Assembly (NCBI RefSeq): GCF_902168065.1
Contig: NZ_LR655715.1
Coordinates: 1 to 46,411, forward strand
Direction of reading: 5' to 3'
DNA from: Mycobacterium tilburgii
GTDB lineage: Bacteria; Actinomycetota; Actinomycetes; Mycobacteriales; Mycobacteriaceae
Length of the DNA: 46,411 nucleotides
Shown: positions 7,926-18,757 of the stretch, piece after piece
Layout of the letters: each line of letters begins with the position of its first letter
Position numbering within the stretch: position 1 is the first letter of the stretch
Translations under genes and position numbers: made by a program
The notes under the pieces: generated by a model
The model's input: only the letters and a program-made list of their open reading frames with translations
What the model was told of the DNA's origin: nothing
Databases searched by the model: none

Positions 7926-9315
7926 ATGTTTTTCACCAAACCGGAAACTCGTGCCGTGGCGCCACCGGTGGCCCCCGACGACGAGGACCAGGCGCAACTC
8001 GAAGCCCTGGGCTTCCAGTCCGATTTCAAACGGAACATGAGTCCCTGGGCGAACTTCTCGCTGAGGTTCACCTAATCTGTCGCCGGTGGTCGGGATCTAC
8101 ACGGTGTTCGCCTTCGCGCTGGCGACGGCGGGGCCGCCGATGATGTGGAGCCTGCTGATCGCCGGGGCCGGACAGTTGCTGGTTGCGCTGGTGTTCAGTG
8201 AAGTGGTCGCGCAGTTCCCGGTTGCCGGCGGCGTCTATCCCTGGGCCCGGCGGCTTCAAGCCTTCTCCGCACGCCGCCGTGCTATGCGCACTGGTCATGC
8301 TGGCGGCCACGACGATCAACATGACCGGCACCAAGATGCTGGGCTACTTCGCCATCTTCGGCTTCAGCGCCGAATTGATCGGCGCCGTGGTCGTCGGGGT
8401 CTGGCTGCTGTGCACCCAGCGCCACCACAACCTCGGCGTGCTCTTCCACAGCTTCGGCGCGCAGGGCCCACCACAGCTACACCTACGCCTTCCTGGCCGC
8501 CAGCCTGATCGCCCTCTACCAGTTCTTCGGGTTCGAAGCCTGCGGCCATGTCGCCAAGGAAGTCCGCAACCCGGGCGTCCAAATTCCAAAGGCCATGCGC
8601 CGCACCATCTACATCGGTGGCTCGGCGGCCACGTTCGTCTGCTTAAGCCTGATCCTCTCGATCCCTGACTTCGGCGCAGTAATCAGCGGTCAAGGATGCC
8701 GACCCGATTGACACCATCCTGAAGACGGCGTTCGGCAGCACGGGCGCCAAAGTCCGTTCTCTGCATCGTGCTGATCTCGTTCGTGTCGTGCGCACTGAGC
8801 CTGCAAGGAGCCGCCGGCCGGCTGATTTCTACTCCTACGGCTGCGACGACATGATCATCGGCTCGCGGTTGTTGGCGCGCTTCGACCACAAGCGCCACGT
8901 GCCGCTGTACTCGCTGCTGGTCGCGGTCATCATTCCGGTGGTGTTGATCATCGGTTCGCTAATCTCCAGCAATGCGCTGACCAAACTCGTCAGCTTCGGT
9001 TCGGTGGGAGTCTACATCGCGTTCCAGATGGTCGTGCTCGCCGCCCTGCGCGCCAGGATCAACGGCTGGGTACCCCGCGGGAAATACCGGCTTGGCCTGT
9101 GGGGAATGCCGGTCAACATCGGCGCGCTGGTTTACGGTGTGGCGGCGATCGTCAACCTGTGCTGGACACGCGAACCGTGCCGACCCTGGTATGACGACTA
9201 CATCAGTCTGCTGATGTCGGTCACCATCATCGGGCTCGGCATCCTGTACCTCGCCCTGACCAGAGCGCACACCAAGAGCGATGCGCCGCATGCCGACGCC
9301 ACTCCGAGCAGCTGA
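7926..9315 (+). pseudogene. APC-family amino acid/amine permease remnant
   Basis: Starts MFFTKPETRAVAPPV, then FQSDFKRNMSPWANFSLRF, the typical cytoplasmic lead of APC permeases. A one-base insertion produces a TAA right after this. SPVVGIYTVFAFALATAGPP and VALVFSEVVAQFPVAGGVY follow (helices 1-2). A deletion of several helices occurs at about 8255. Then LAATTINMTGTKMLGYFAIF and FLAASLIALYQFFGFEACGH, with further shifts near 8465, 8690 and 8755. The last 160 residues are continuous, with four or more hydrophobic helices. It would have moved an amino acid, polyamine or guanidino compound into the cell and pairs logically with the ureohydrolase upstream. Non-functional. It ends 34 bases from the converging ureF. 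Confidence 0.8.
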
Positions 9316-9348
9316 CCGCGCCATGAAGAAATTGCGCGGCAACATGAT

Positions 9349-9984
9349 TCACGATACGAACAGTGGCTGTTCGCGCTCAGCGTGCCGCTCGGCCAAGGTG
9401 TCGAGCAACGGATCAGACAGATCGGCGAGCCCGGCGGCCGCCTCGGCTGCGGTACTCTCGCACAGCCGTGCCAGCCGAAACGTCAGCGCCGCCACATCGG
9501 CGGGGTCGAGGGCCAGCAGTCGCTGTGCCGCTGTCGCCGAACTCGTCATCGTGGTGTAGACGATCCCGAGGGCATTCTGTTGTGGATCCAGCCCGCTCAC
9601 CGCGCCCACGCGTCCGGACGCGACGGCCAGATGCGGTCGGGCACCGAGATCTGACCAGCAGGCGGTCGGCCACACCCGTCGCGCCAATCGCGTCAGCCCG
9701 CGACCCTGACTGCGCGACGCCTTCCGGGCCGCCGGGGCCGGTGTGCGGGCATCGGTTTCCTGATCGGCTTGCTCGAGACTGAGCTCGCCTCGATGGACCG
9801 CCGCCGCGATCGATGCGGTCACCAACCCGTGGCTGCGGATCCTGCGCCGTAAGAACGCCTCCAACGTGTCCACGTCGACCACCAGGCCGCCGGCCACGGC
9901 CTCCTCGACGCCGCCGGAATGCACGTGGGAACCGGCCGGCAGTCGCGAATCGGCCAGGGTCAGCAGCGTCGCCAGTACGGACAT
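9349..9984 (-). CDS. ureF: Urease accessory protein UreF
   Basis: 211 residues, identical in length to M. tuberculosis UreF. Opens MSVLATLLTLADSRLPAGSH, then VHSGGVEEAVAGG; later TDARTPAPAARKASRSQGRG and YTTMTSSATAAQRLLALDP. It is the all-helical protein that, as a UreD2F2 scaffold, recruits the UreG dimer and acts as its regulator. It starts five bases after the ureC stop, so it belongs to the ureABC transcript. Intact. Its usual downstream partner ureG is displaced by the island at 5.3-9.3 kb. Confidence 0.95.
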   Translation of the reverse strand: MSVLATLLTLADSRLPAGSHVHSGGVEEAVAGGLVVDVDTLEAFLRRRIRSHGLVTASIAAAVHRGELSLEQADQETDARTPAPAARKASRSQGRGLTRLARRVWPTACWSDLGARPHLAVASGRVGAVSGLDPQQNALGIVYTTMTSSATAAQRLLALDPADVAALTFRLARLCESTAAEAAAGLADLSDPLLDTLAERHAEREQPLFVS

Positions 9985-9989
9985 GAGCT

Positions 9990-11723
9990 TCAGAACAGGA
10001 AATAGCGTTGTGCCATGGGCAATTCGGCCGGGGGCTCCTCCTGCCAGACCTCACCGTTGATGCGCACCGTGAAGGTGTCCGGGTCAACCTCAATGTCCGG
10101 CAGCGAGTCGTTGAGCGGCAAGGAGGTTTTGCCGATGGCGCTGGTGTCGCGGACCGGAACCAGCCGTCGATGCACGGCCAGTTTCTCGGCCAGGCCGGCC
10201 TCGATCGCTTGTGGCGCAACGAAATGGACCGAGGTTGCGGCTGCGGCCGCCGGCGCCGCCCCGAACATCGGCCGCGGCAACACCGGCTGCGGCGTGGGGA
10301 TGGACGCATTCGCGTCGCCCATCGCCGCCCAGGCGATCATGCCGCCCTTGAGCACCGCGTGCGGGCGGACGCCGAAGAATTGCGGCTCCCACAACACCAG
10401 GTCGGCGAGCTTGCCCACCTCCACCGAACCGATCTCGGCGTCGAGGCCATGCGAAATAGCCGGGCAAATGGTGTATTTGGCGATGTAGCGGCGCACTCGC
10501 AAGTTGTCCGCGGCTTGCGGACCAGAGCGGTCACCGGGCAAAGCGCCGCGCCGGCGCTTCATCACGTGCGCGGTCTGCCACGTCCGCAGCACCACCTCCC
10601 CGATGCGGCCCATCGCCTGTGAGTCGCTGCCGATCATCGAGATCGCGCCGATGTCGTGCAGCAGATCTTCGGCCGCCATGGTCGACGGCCGGATGCGGCT
10701 CTCGGCGAACGCCAAATCCTCGGGCACCTGCGGGTTGAGGTGGTGGCAGACCATCAGCATGTCCAGATGCTCGTCGAGGGTGTTGACCGAATGCGGGCGG
10801 GTGGGGTTGGTGGAACTGGGCAGCACATTCGGTTGTCCGGCCACCCGAATGATGTCGGGCGCATGGCCGCCTCCGGCACCTTCGGTGTGATACGTGTGAA
10901 TCGAGCGGCCGGCGATCGCGTTGAGGGTGTCTTCGACGAACCCCATCTCGTTAAGGGTGTCGGTGTGCAGTGCCACCCGCACCCCGGCGGCTGCCGCCAC
11001 GGTCAAACAGGCGTCGATGGCCGCAGGGGTCGACCCCCAGTCCTCATGCAACTTGAAACCCGAAGCGCCGCCGCGTAACTGCTCCCACAGCCCCTCGCTA
11101 CTGACCGTGTTGCCCTTGCCCAGGAGCGCCACGTTGATGGGCCAGCCGTCAAGTGCCTCGAGCATCCGGGCCAGGTGCCACGAACCCGGGGTCACGGTGG
11201 TGGCCTTGCTGCCCTCGGCGGGACCGGTGCCGCCGCCGACGATCGTGGTGATTCCCGATCCCAGCGCCTCGGGCATGAGCTGCGGGCAGATCAGATGGAC
11301 GTGGCAGTCCACCGCGCCCGCGGTCACGATCCGCCCGTTGCCGGCGATGATCTCGGTGGACGGTCCGACCACCAAATCCGGGTGCACACCGGTCATGATG
11401 TCGGGATTGCCGGCCTTGCCGATGGCGGTGATGCGGCCATCGCGAATGCCAATGTCTGCCTTGATGATTCCCCAATGATCGATGATCACCGCCCCGGTAA
11501 TCACGGTGTCGGGCGCGCCCTCGGCGCGGGTGGCGCGGCTCTGGCCCATCGACTCACGCAACACCTTGCCGCCGCCGAACACCGCCTCGTCGCCGGCCAA
11601 TCCGGGGCCGCCGCTGCGGTCTTCGGTGATCTCCACCAGCAAGTCGGTGTCGGCCAGCCGGATCCCGTCGCCGGTGGTGGGACCGTACAGCTGGGCGTAA
11701 TGCTCCCGAGACAGTTGTGCCAT
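9990..11723 (-). CDS. ureC: Urease alpha subunit (catalytic)
   Basis: 577 residues, the family length. Hydrolyses urea to ammonia and carbamate at a di-nickel centre. Nickel-ligand His-x-His appears as [10 protein letters not shown] near residue 140. The carbamylated lysine block is [17 protein letters not shown]. Further metal/active-site histidines fall in [10 protein letters not shown] and in [16 protein letters not shown]. The flap region is [31 protein letters not shown] is also present. No lesions. The ATG shares one base with the ureB TGA. Confidence 0.97.
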   Translation of the reverse strand: MAQLSREHYAQLYGPTTGDGIRLADTDLLVEITEDRSGGPGLAGDEAVFGGGKVLRESMGQSRATRAEGAPDTVITGAVIIDHWGIIKADIGIRDGRITAIGKAGNPDIMTGVHPDLVVGPSTEIIAGNGRIVTAGAVDCHVHLICPQLMPEALGSGITTIVGGGTGPAEGSKATTVTPGSWHLARMLEALDGWPINVALLGKGNTVSSEGLWEQLRGGASGFKLHEDWGSTPAAIDACLTVAAAAGVRVALHTDTLNEMGFVEDTLNAIAGRSIHTYHTEGAGGGHAPDIIRVAGQPNVLPSSTNPTRPHSVNTLDEHLDMLMVCHHLNPQVPEDLAFAESRIRPSTMAAEDLLHDIGAISMIGSDSQAMGRIGEVVLRTWQTAHVMKRRRGALPGDRSGPQAADNLRVRRYIAKYTICPAISHGLDAEIGSVEVGKLADLVLWEPQFFGVRPHAVLKGGMIAWAAMGDANASIPTPQPVLPRPMFGAAPAAAAATSVHFVAPQAIEAGLAEKLAVHRRLVPVRDTSAIGKTSLPLNDSLPDIEVDPDTFTVRINGEVWQEEPPAELPMAQRYFLF

Positions 11724-12034
11724 CAGATATCCAATCGTCCAGGCGGATTCAGGGTCAGGCCGGGAACCTCGCGGCCTCCGCGCAGCGGGATCAGACCCAC
11801 GGTCTTGGCCACGCCGGGCTCGAAGCGCACCGCGGTGGCCGCCGGGATGTCGAGGCGGTAACCGCGGGCCGCCGCCCGATCGAAGGACAGTGCCGCGTTG
11901 GCCTGCGGCAGGTGGACATGACTACCCACCTGAACCGGGCGGTCACCGGTGTTAACGATCGCCATCTCTAGTCGCGGGGCACCGGCGTTGATCTCGATAT
12001 CGCCGCTGCCGTACAGGATTTCGCCGGGAATCAT
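11723..12034 (-). CDS. ureB: Urease beta subunit
   Basis: 103 residues. Opens [18 protein letters not shown], and contains [20 protein letters not shown] and [20 protein letters not shown], the standard UreB blocks. Structural subunit of the (UreABC)3 urease. ATG overlaps the ureA stop in ATGA (four bases), and its stop overlaps ureC by one base, so the three subunits are translationally coupled. Intact. Confidence 0.97.
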   Translation of the reverse strand: MIPGEILYGSGDIEINAGAPRLEMAIVNTGDRPVQVGSHVHLPQANAALSFDRAAARGYRLDIPAATAVRFEPGVAKTVGLIPLRGGREVPGLTLNPPGRLDI

Positions 12035-12333
12035 GAGATCGGCCGGTGGACGGTGACGAGCTTGGTACCGTCCGGAAAGGTCGCTTCCACCTGTACGTCG
12101 TCGAGCATCTCGGGCACGCCCTCCATCACGTCGTCGCGGCCGAGAACCCCGCAGCCGCTGGACATCAGCTCCGCGACGGTGCGGCCGTCGCGCGCGCCCT
12201 CGAGGATGTGGTCGGTGATGATCGCGACGGCTTCGGGATGGTTGAGACGTAAGCCGCGGGCACGCCGTCTGCGTGCTAATTCTGCGGCGTAGGAAACGAG
12301 GAGCAGATCATGCTCGTGCGGCGTCAGGCGCAT
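12031..12333 (-). CDS. ureA: Urease gamma subunit
   Basis: 100 residues from ATG 12333 ([20 protein letters not shown]), chosen because GCAGGA lies nine bases upstream and the family starts here; a GTG six codons earlier (12351) is also in frame. Contains [32 protein letters not shown] and [20 protein letters not shown]. Structural urease subunit. First gene of ureABCF, beginning 48 bases after the decayed thioesterase gene. Confidence 0.97.
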   Translation of the reverse strand: MRLTPHEHDLLLVSYAAELARRRRARGLRLNHPEAVAIITDHILEGARDGRTVAELMSSGCGVLGRDDVMEGVPEMLDDVQVEATFPDGTKLVTVHRPIS

Positions 12334-12381
12334 GGTTTGGGATCCTGCCACGCCGTTCTGGAAAATTCCTGTGCAGCAAAC

Positions 12382-12781
12382 TCATCCGTCGCGTGGCTCT
12401 AGATTCTGCAGCCGCACCTGTCCGCGCGACGACTCGATCCTCGTCGTCGGTGATGGTGACCAACCACAACTGCTGGAGCCGGCCGCGGTGGATCGGATCG
12501 GTGGCGCCGTAGACCGTGCCCGATCGGATCGACCGCAGGAAATCTGTATTGTTGTTCACGCCGACGACTTGACCGCCGCCCCGGGTCGCGAGCCAAGTGT
12601 AGGCGGACACGCTAGCCATGCTTTTCACCATCGAGCAGTACACGCCGCCGTGCACCAGACCCATCGGCTACCGCAGTTTCGGGGTGACCTCGAGCTGGGC
12701 GCGGGCGCCGTCGGGGGTGAGTTCGGTGTATCGCGGGCCCGGCTCGGTGTCGAAGGGGCTGGCGAATTCGGGAGGGATCAC
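12382..12781 (-). pseudogene. Thioesterase (hotdog-fold, PaaI-like; Rv1847 orthologue), broken
   Basis: Recognisable residues run from FDTEPGPRYTELTPDGARAQ through GLVHGGVYCSMVKSMAS, the hotdog active-site helix (HGGVYxxxxES), to VVGVNNNTDFLRS and QLWLVTITDDEDRVVA. A TAG replaces a codon just before PMGLVHGG. Where the family has Glu-Ser in the active helix there is Lys-Ser (MVKSMA). A one-base deletion then shifts the last dozen codons. The start (GTG 12779-12781) is uncertain. In M. tuberculosis this gene precedes ureA in the same order, so it probably still forms the leader of the urease transcript. Confidence 0.85.
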
Positions 12782-12863
12782 CCCGCCCCTGCTGGCGGTG
12801 TTGGCACGCTCTAGTGTTTACACCACCGCGGGGGGTGGCCACGGCCAGATCCGTGCCGGCGGC

Positions 12864-12966
12864 AGAAAACAGGCGAGTCCCGTGCGCCGGGCACGGGACT
12901 CGCCGATCGAGAAGACCGGGGGTCACTGCAGCCCTCAGGACGCTCCGACGGTCTGTTGCGCTCGAT
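12864..12966 (-). ncRNA. mrsI: Probable MrsI small RNA (iron-sparing sRNA, ncRv11846 position)
   Basis: The divergent gap between the thioesterase and blaI carries a complete minus-strand transcription unit. A near-consensus promoter (TTGCAA, 18-base spacer, TATACT) predicts a start at about 12966. A perfect 14-bp GC-rich stem with a 5-base loop (12872-12904) followed by TGTTTTCTG makes an intrinsic terminator ending near 12864. The product would be about 100 nt. In M. tuberculosis the IdeR-controlled sRNA MrsI, which represses non-essential iron proteins, is annotated beside Rv1846c (blaI), the same place. I cannot compare sequences directly, so the name rests on position, size, terminator and the IdeR-like box. 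Confidence 0.72.
12872..12904 (-). terminator. Intrinsic terminator, 14-bp stem and 5-base loop
   Basis: GGCGAGTCCCGTGC (12872-12885) pairs perfectly with GCACGGGACTCGCC (12891-12904). On the minus strand the stem is followed by TGTTTTCTG. There is no T-run on the plus strand, so it terminates the minus-strand small RNA and not a plus-strand transcript. Confidence 0.85.
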
Positions 12967-12971
12967 TAAAT

Positions 12972-13001
12972 AGTATAGGCAAGGCTGCCGTAATCTTGCA
13001 A
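12972..13001 (-). promoter_or_regulatory. Sigma-A-type promoter of the small RNA with an overlapping IdeR-like box
   Basis: Minus strand: -35 TTGCAA (12996-13001), 18-base spacer, -10 TATACT (12972-12977). Within it, ATAGGCAAGGCTGCCGTAA (12975-12993, plus strand) matches the 19-bp IdeR consensus TTAGGTWAGSCTWACCTAA at about 14-15 positions. IdeR-Fe bound here would block RNA polymerase, giving low-iron induction, as known for MrsI. The match is imperfect, so binding is inferred. Confidence 0.6.
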
Positions 13002-13133
13002 GAGGTAAGCTCGAATCCGAACCACGAGCAGGAAGTCCGCCGCGAAATTGTTAGCGGATTCGTCGGCCTCATATACGACCGTCGGTAGTAAGCAGGAGTA
13101 CGCTGGTGACAAGTCTCGGGAGATGAATGAACT
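13002..13133. other. Leader region of blaI
   Basis: Together with the small-RNA unit this makes up the 350-base divergent gap. It contains a possible plus-strand -10 (TATACG near 13073) and a GGGAGATGA ribosome site before the blaI ATG. A BlaI operator would be expected here because BlaI represses its own promoter, but I see only an imperfect TAGTA/GAGTAC arrangement and do not call it. Confidence 0.4.
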
Positions 13134-13550
13134 ATGGCCAAGCTGACACGGCTGGGGGATCTCGAACGCGCGGTGATGGATCACCTCTGGTCCGCACCGG
13201 AACCACAAACGGTCCGCCAAGTCCACGAATCCCTGTCGGCGCCTCGCGACCTCGCTTACACGACAGTGATGACCGTGCTACAGCGGCTGGCCAAGAAGAA
13301 TCTGGTGTCGCAGATCCGCGACGACCGGGCCCACCGGTACGCACCCGTGCACGGTCGCGACGAACTGGTGGCTGGACTCATGGTGGACGCGCTGTCTCAG
13401 GCCGAGGACTCGGGAAGCCGCCAGGCCGCGTTGGTGCATTTCGTCGAGCGCGTCGGCGCCGATGAGGCGGCAGCGCTGCGCCGCGCGCTGGCTGAATTGG
13501 AATCGAATCCACGTAATACGCGATCGGCTGGAATTTCACCTGACGCCTGA
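13134..13550 (+). CDS. blaI: BlaI transcriptional repressor
   Basis: 138 residues. Winged-helix repressor of the BlaI/MecI (penicillinase repressor) family: LGDLERAVMDHLW then VHESLSAPRDLAYTTVMTVL (recognition helix) and LAKKNLVSQ, the wing; the C-terminal third is the dimerisation helix region. In M. tuberculosis BlaI represses blaC, sigC-linked and ATP-synthase genes and is cleared after beta-lactam exposure. It is followed 14 bases later by blaR. Intact, with a GGGAGATGA site nine bases upstream. Confidence 0.95.
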   Translation: MAKLTRLGDLERAVMDHLWSAPEPQTVRQVHESLSAPRDLAYTTVMTVLQRLAKKNLVSQIRDDRAHRYAPVHGRDELVAGLMVDALSQAEDSGSRQAALVHFVERVGADEAAALRRALAELESNPRNTRSAGISPDA

Positions 13551-13564
13551 GCGACACTAGGGAC

Positions 13565-14515
13565 GTGTCCGCGTTGGCCTTTACCATCCTCGCGGTCCTG
13601 CTGATTGGTACCGCGCCAGCCCTTCTGGCGCGGGCATCGTGGCCACTGCGGGCCCCGCGCGCGGCGATGGTGCTATGGCAAGCCATCGCCGTCGCCGCCG
13701 TACTCTCGGCTTTCAGCACGGGAATCGCGATCGCCACCCGGATCCTTATGCCCGGCCCCGACGGCCGTCCCACGGCCAGCGTCGTCGGCGCGGCCGAGCG
13801 CCTGGGCTGGCCGTTATGGACCGCATACATCACCACGTTCGCGTTGACCGTGCTCGTAGGGATGCGCCTGGTGGTCGCGGTGTTACGGGTGGTTATCGCG
13901 AATCGGCGGCGGCGGGCCCACCACCGGATGGTCGTCGATCTCGTCGGAGTCGGGCACGACGCGGCACGTGCCGAGCCGTGCGCACGCACCCGCGACCTGC
14001 GCGTCCTGGATGTCGCGGAACCGATCGCGTACTGCCTGCCGGGCGTGCGCAGTCGGGTCGTCGTCAGCGAGGGGGTGTTGAGTCAGCTGAGCGCCGATGA
14101 GGTCTCGGCCATCCTCAGCCACGAACGGGCTCATCTGCGCGCCCGCCACGACCTGGTGCTAGAGGCTTTCACCGCGGTGCACGCCGTCTTCCCGCGGCTG
14201 GTCCGCAGCTCGAACGCCCTGGGCGCCGTGCACCTGCTAGTGGAGTTGCTCGCCGACGACGCCGCGGTGCGGGCGGGCGGGCGCACTCCCCTGGCCCGGG
14301 CGCTGGTTGCCTGCGCGGCGGCGCGGGCTCCCTCGGGTGCGCTGGCCGTTGGCGGTACCAGCACCGTGGTGCGCGTCCGGCGGTTGTCCGGGCGGGGCAA
14401 CAGCGCGCTGCTCGGCGCGGCCGCCTACCTGGCCGCGGCGGCCGTGCTGGTGGTGCCCACCGTCGCGCTGGCCGTGCCGTGGCTCACCGAGCTCAGGCGG
14501 CTATTCAACCTCTGA
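13565..14515 (+). CDS. blaR: BlaR-type M56 membrane metalloprotease/sensor
   Basis: 316 residues from GTG 13565, the M. tuberculosis Rv1845c length. Four hydrophobic helices at roughly 1-20, 35-60, 85-112 and the C-terminal 275-300. The zinc motif HERAH is at 186-190 (SAILSHERAHLRARH), with the second-shell Glu in the downstream helix (LLVELLADDAAV). It lacks the extracellular penicillin-binding domain of staphylococcal BlaR1, as other mycobacterial homologues do. It probably cleaves BlaI in response to cell-wall stress. Intact and in operon with blaI. Confidence 0.93.
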   Translation: MSALAFTILAVLLIGTAPALLARASWPLRAPRAAMVLWQAIAVAAVLSAFSTGIAIATRILMPGPDGRPTASVVGAAERLGWPLWTAYITTFALTVLVGMRLVVAVLRVVIANRRRRAHHRMVVDLVGVGHDAARAEPCARTRDLRVLDVAEPIAYCLPGVRSRVVVSEGVLSQLSADEVSAILSHERAHLRARHDLVLEAFTAVHAVFPRLVRSSNALGAVHLLVELLADDAAVRAGGRTPLARALVACAAARAPSGALAVGGTSTVVRVRRLSGRGNSALLGAAAYLAAAAVLVVPTVALAVPWLTELRRLFNL

Positions 14516-14652
14516 CGCGGGTATGGCGAAATCCTCCGGGTGGACCGGAACGCCGCTGTGCCACAGTGTGACGGAAACCGCGTAGCAGAAGTGCAACATG
14601 AAAAGCGAGACATTTGAGTGCCCCGGGCTTCAAGGATTCATAGACTGGCACC

Positions 14653-15835
<1,183 letters not shown>

Positions 15836-16060
15836 CCCCCGGGTGGCCCCGGCGGGCACGTCGCACCTGGTTGGGCCAGATCTGTTCGCTACCATATGAT
15901 TTTACGGATCTTTTCCGCGCGCAACAGCGCGACGTCAAGCGAAAGGGATGACGTGCCGCAGGCACCCGTCGAGCCCGTCGGTTTCTGGGCGAAGCGGCTA
16001 CCCACAGCTACCCCGGCTCGACCCCGGCCGTCCGGCCCGGCGCGATAGCCGAGCCCGTCC

Positions 16061-17421
<1,361 letters not shown>

Positions 17422-17425
<4 letters not shown>

Positions 17426-18462
17426 GCGACACCCTCGGCGTGCTACTGGCGATCCTGCTGATCGGGATGAACGCCTTCTTCGTCGGCGCCGAATTCTCAC
17501 TGATCTCGGCCCGACGCGACCGCCTCGAAGCACTGGCCGAACAGGGCAAGAAACGAGCGGTGACGGTGATCCGCGCCGGTGAGCAGCTGGCCTCGATGCT
17601 GGCCGGCTCGCAGTTGGGGGTGACCGTCGCCTCGCTGCTGCTGGGGCGGATCGGGGAGTCGACCGTGGCCAGCCTGCTGCGCTCGGCGTTCGGGCTGACC
17701 ACGATGCCCGCGGCGGTGCTGGAGACGCTGTCGTTCGTGCTCGCTCTGGCGGTGGTGGTGACCCTGCACGTGCTGCTGGGCGAGATGGTGCCGAAGAACA
17801 TCGCGCTGGCCGGACCGGAGCGCACGGCGATGCTGCTGGTGCCGCCGTATCTGACCTACGCGCGCCTCGCCCGGCCGCTGATCGTCTTCTACAACAAATG
17901 CGCGAACGCGGTACTGCGCCTGCTGCGGGTGGAACCCAAAGATGAACTCGACATCACCGTCTCGCCGGCCGAGCTCAGCGCGATGATCGCCGAATCGGTG
18001 TCCGAGGGTCTGCTGGACCAGGAGGAACACACCCGCTTGACGCGGGCCTTGCAGATCGGCAGTCGGGTCGTCGGCGATGTGGCCGTACCGCTCGCCGACA
18101 TCCGGGCGGTACCGGTGGCCGCGCCCGGCTCCGGGCCGACGATCGGCGCCGTCGAGAGCGCGTTGGCCGAGACGGGTTACTCCCGCTTCCCCGTCGCCGC
18201 CGCCGACGGGCGGTTCATCGGCTATCTGCACATCAAGGACATGCTGCCGCTCGGCGACGATCCGCAGACCGTCATCGATCTCACATTGGTGCGCCCGCTG
18301 CCGCGGGTGGCCACCTCATTGCCGCTGGCCGACTCCCTGTCCCGGATGCGCCGCACCAACAGCCACCTGGCGCTGGTCACCGACGGCCTGCGCGTGGTGG
18401 CGATGGTCGCGATGGAAGACCTGGTGGAGGAGCTAGTCGGCAGCATGCGCGACGCCCAGTGA
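17422..18462 (+). CDS. CNNM/CBS membrane protein, short form (Rv1841c orthologue)
   Basis: 346 residues. Same architecture as its neighbour but without the CorC/HlyC domain: DUF21 membrane domain ([36 protein letters not shown]) then a CBS pair ([40 protein letters not shown]), ending [13 protein letters not shown] paralogous, coupled pair suggests a hetero-complex in the membrane. Intact. In M. tuberculosis PE_PGRS34 and a vapBC pair lie beyond this gene; here only 295 bases separate it from glcB. Confidence 0.9.
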
Positions 18463-18757
18463 GGGCAGCCGCCGGACGCTACCGGAGTGGCCCTGGTGCA
18501 GCCCGTATGATTGAACGGCGCCGGTCCAGGACTGGGCGAGGTGCCAGCGTGCGGCGGCGGAACAGTTGCGTTACCAGGCGGCGCTCCGCCGGCCCATCGG
18601 GAAACCCGCCAAGCGCGTCGTGACCTGCTGTTGCGGGTTGAACGGATGCGATCGTTCAGGCCCGTCGGTCGGTAAGCTGACGAGGTAGCTAGATAGGGCT
18701 AGTTGAGGTCTGTCGGGAGTCGAGTGGGAACCAATGAGGCAACTATGGAGGAGAAAG
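18463..18757. promoter_or_regulatory. glcB upstream region
   Basis: 295 bases with no convincing gene and no trace of PE_PGRS or toxin-antitoxin genes. The ribosome site is GGAGGA at 18748-18753. AT-rich hexamers near 18675-18705 (TAAGCT, TAGATA) could be -10 elements, but none has a clear -35. Confidence 0.4.

Noticed and set aside
13075..13133. BlaI operator before blaI
   Set aside because: Only an imperfect TAGTA/GAGTAC arrangement is visible, too weak to call.
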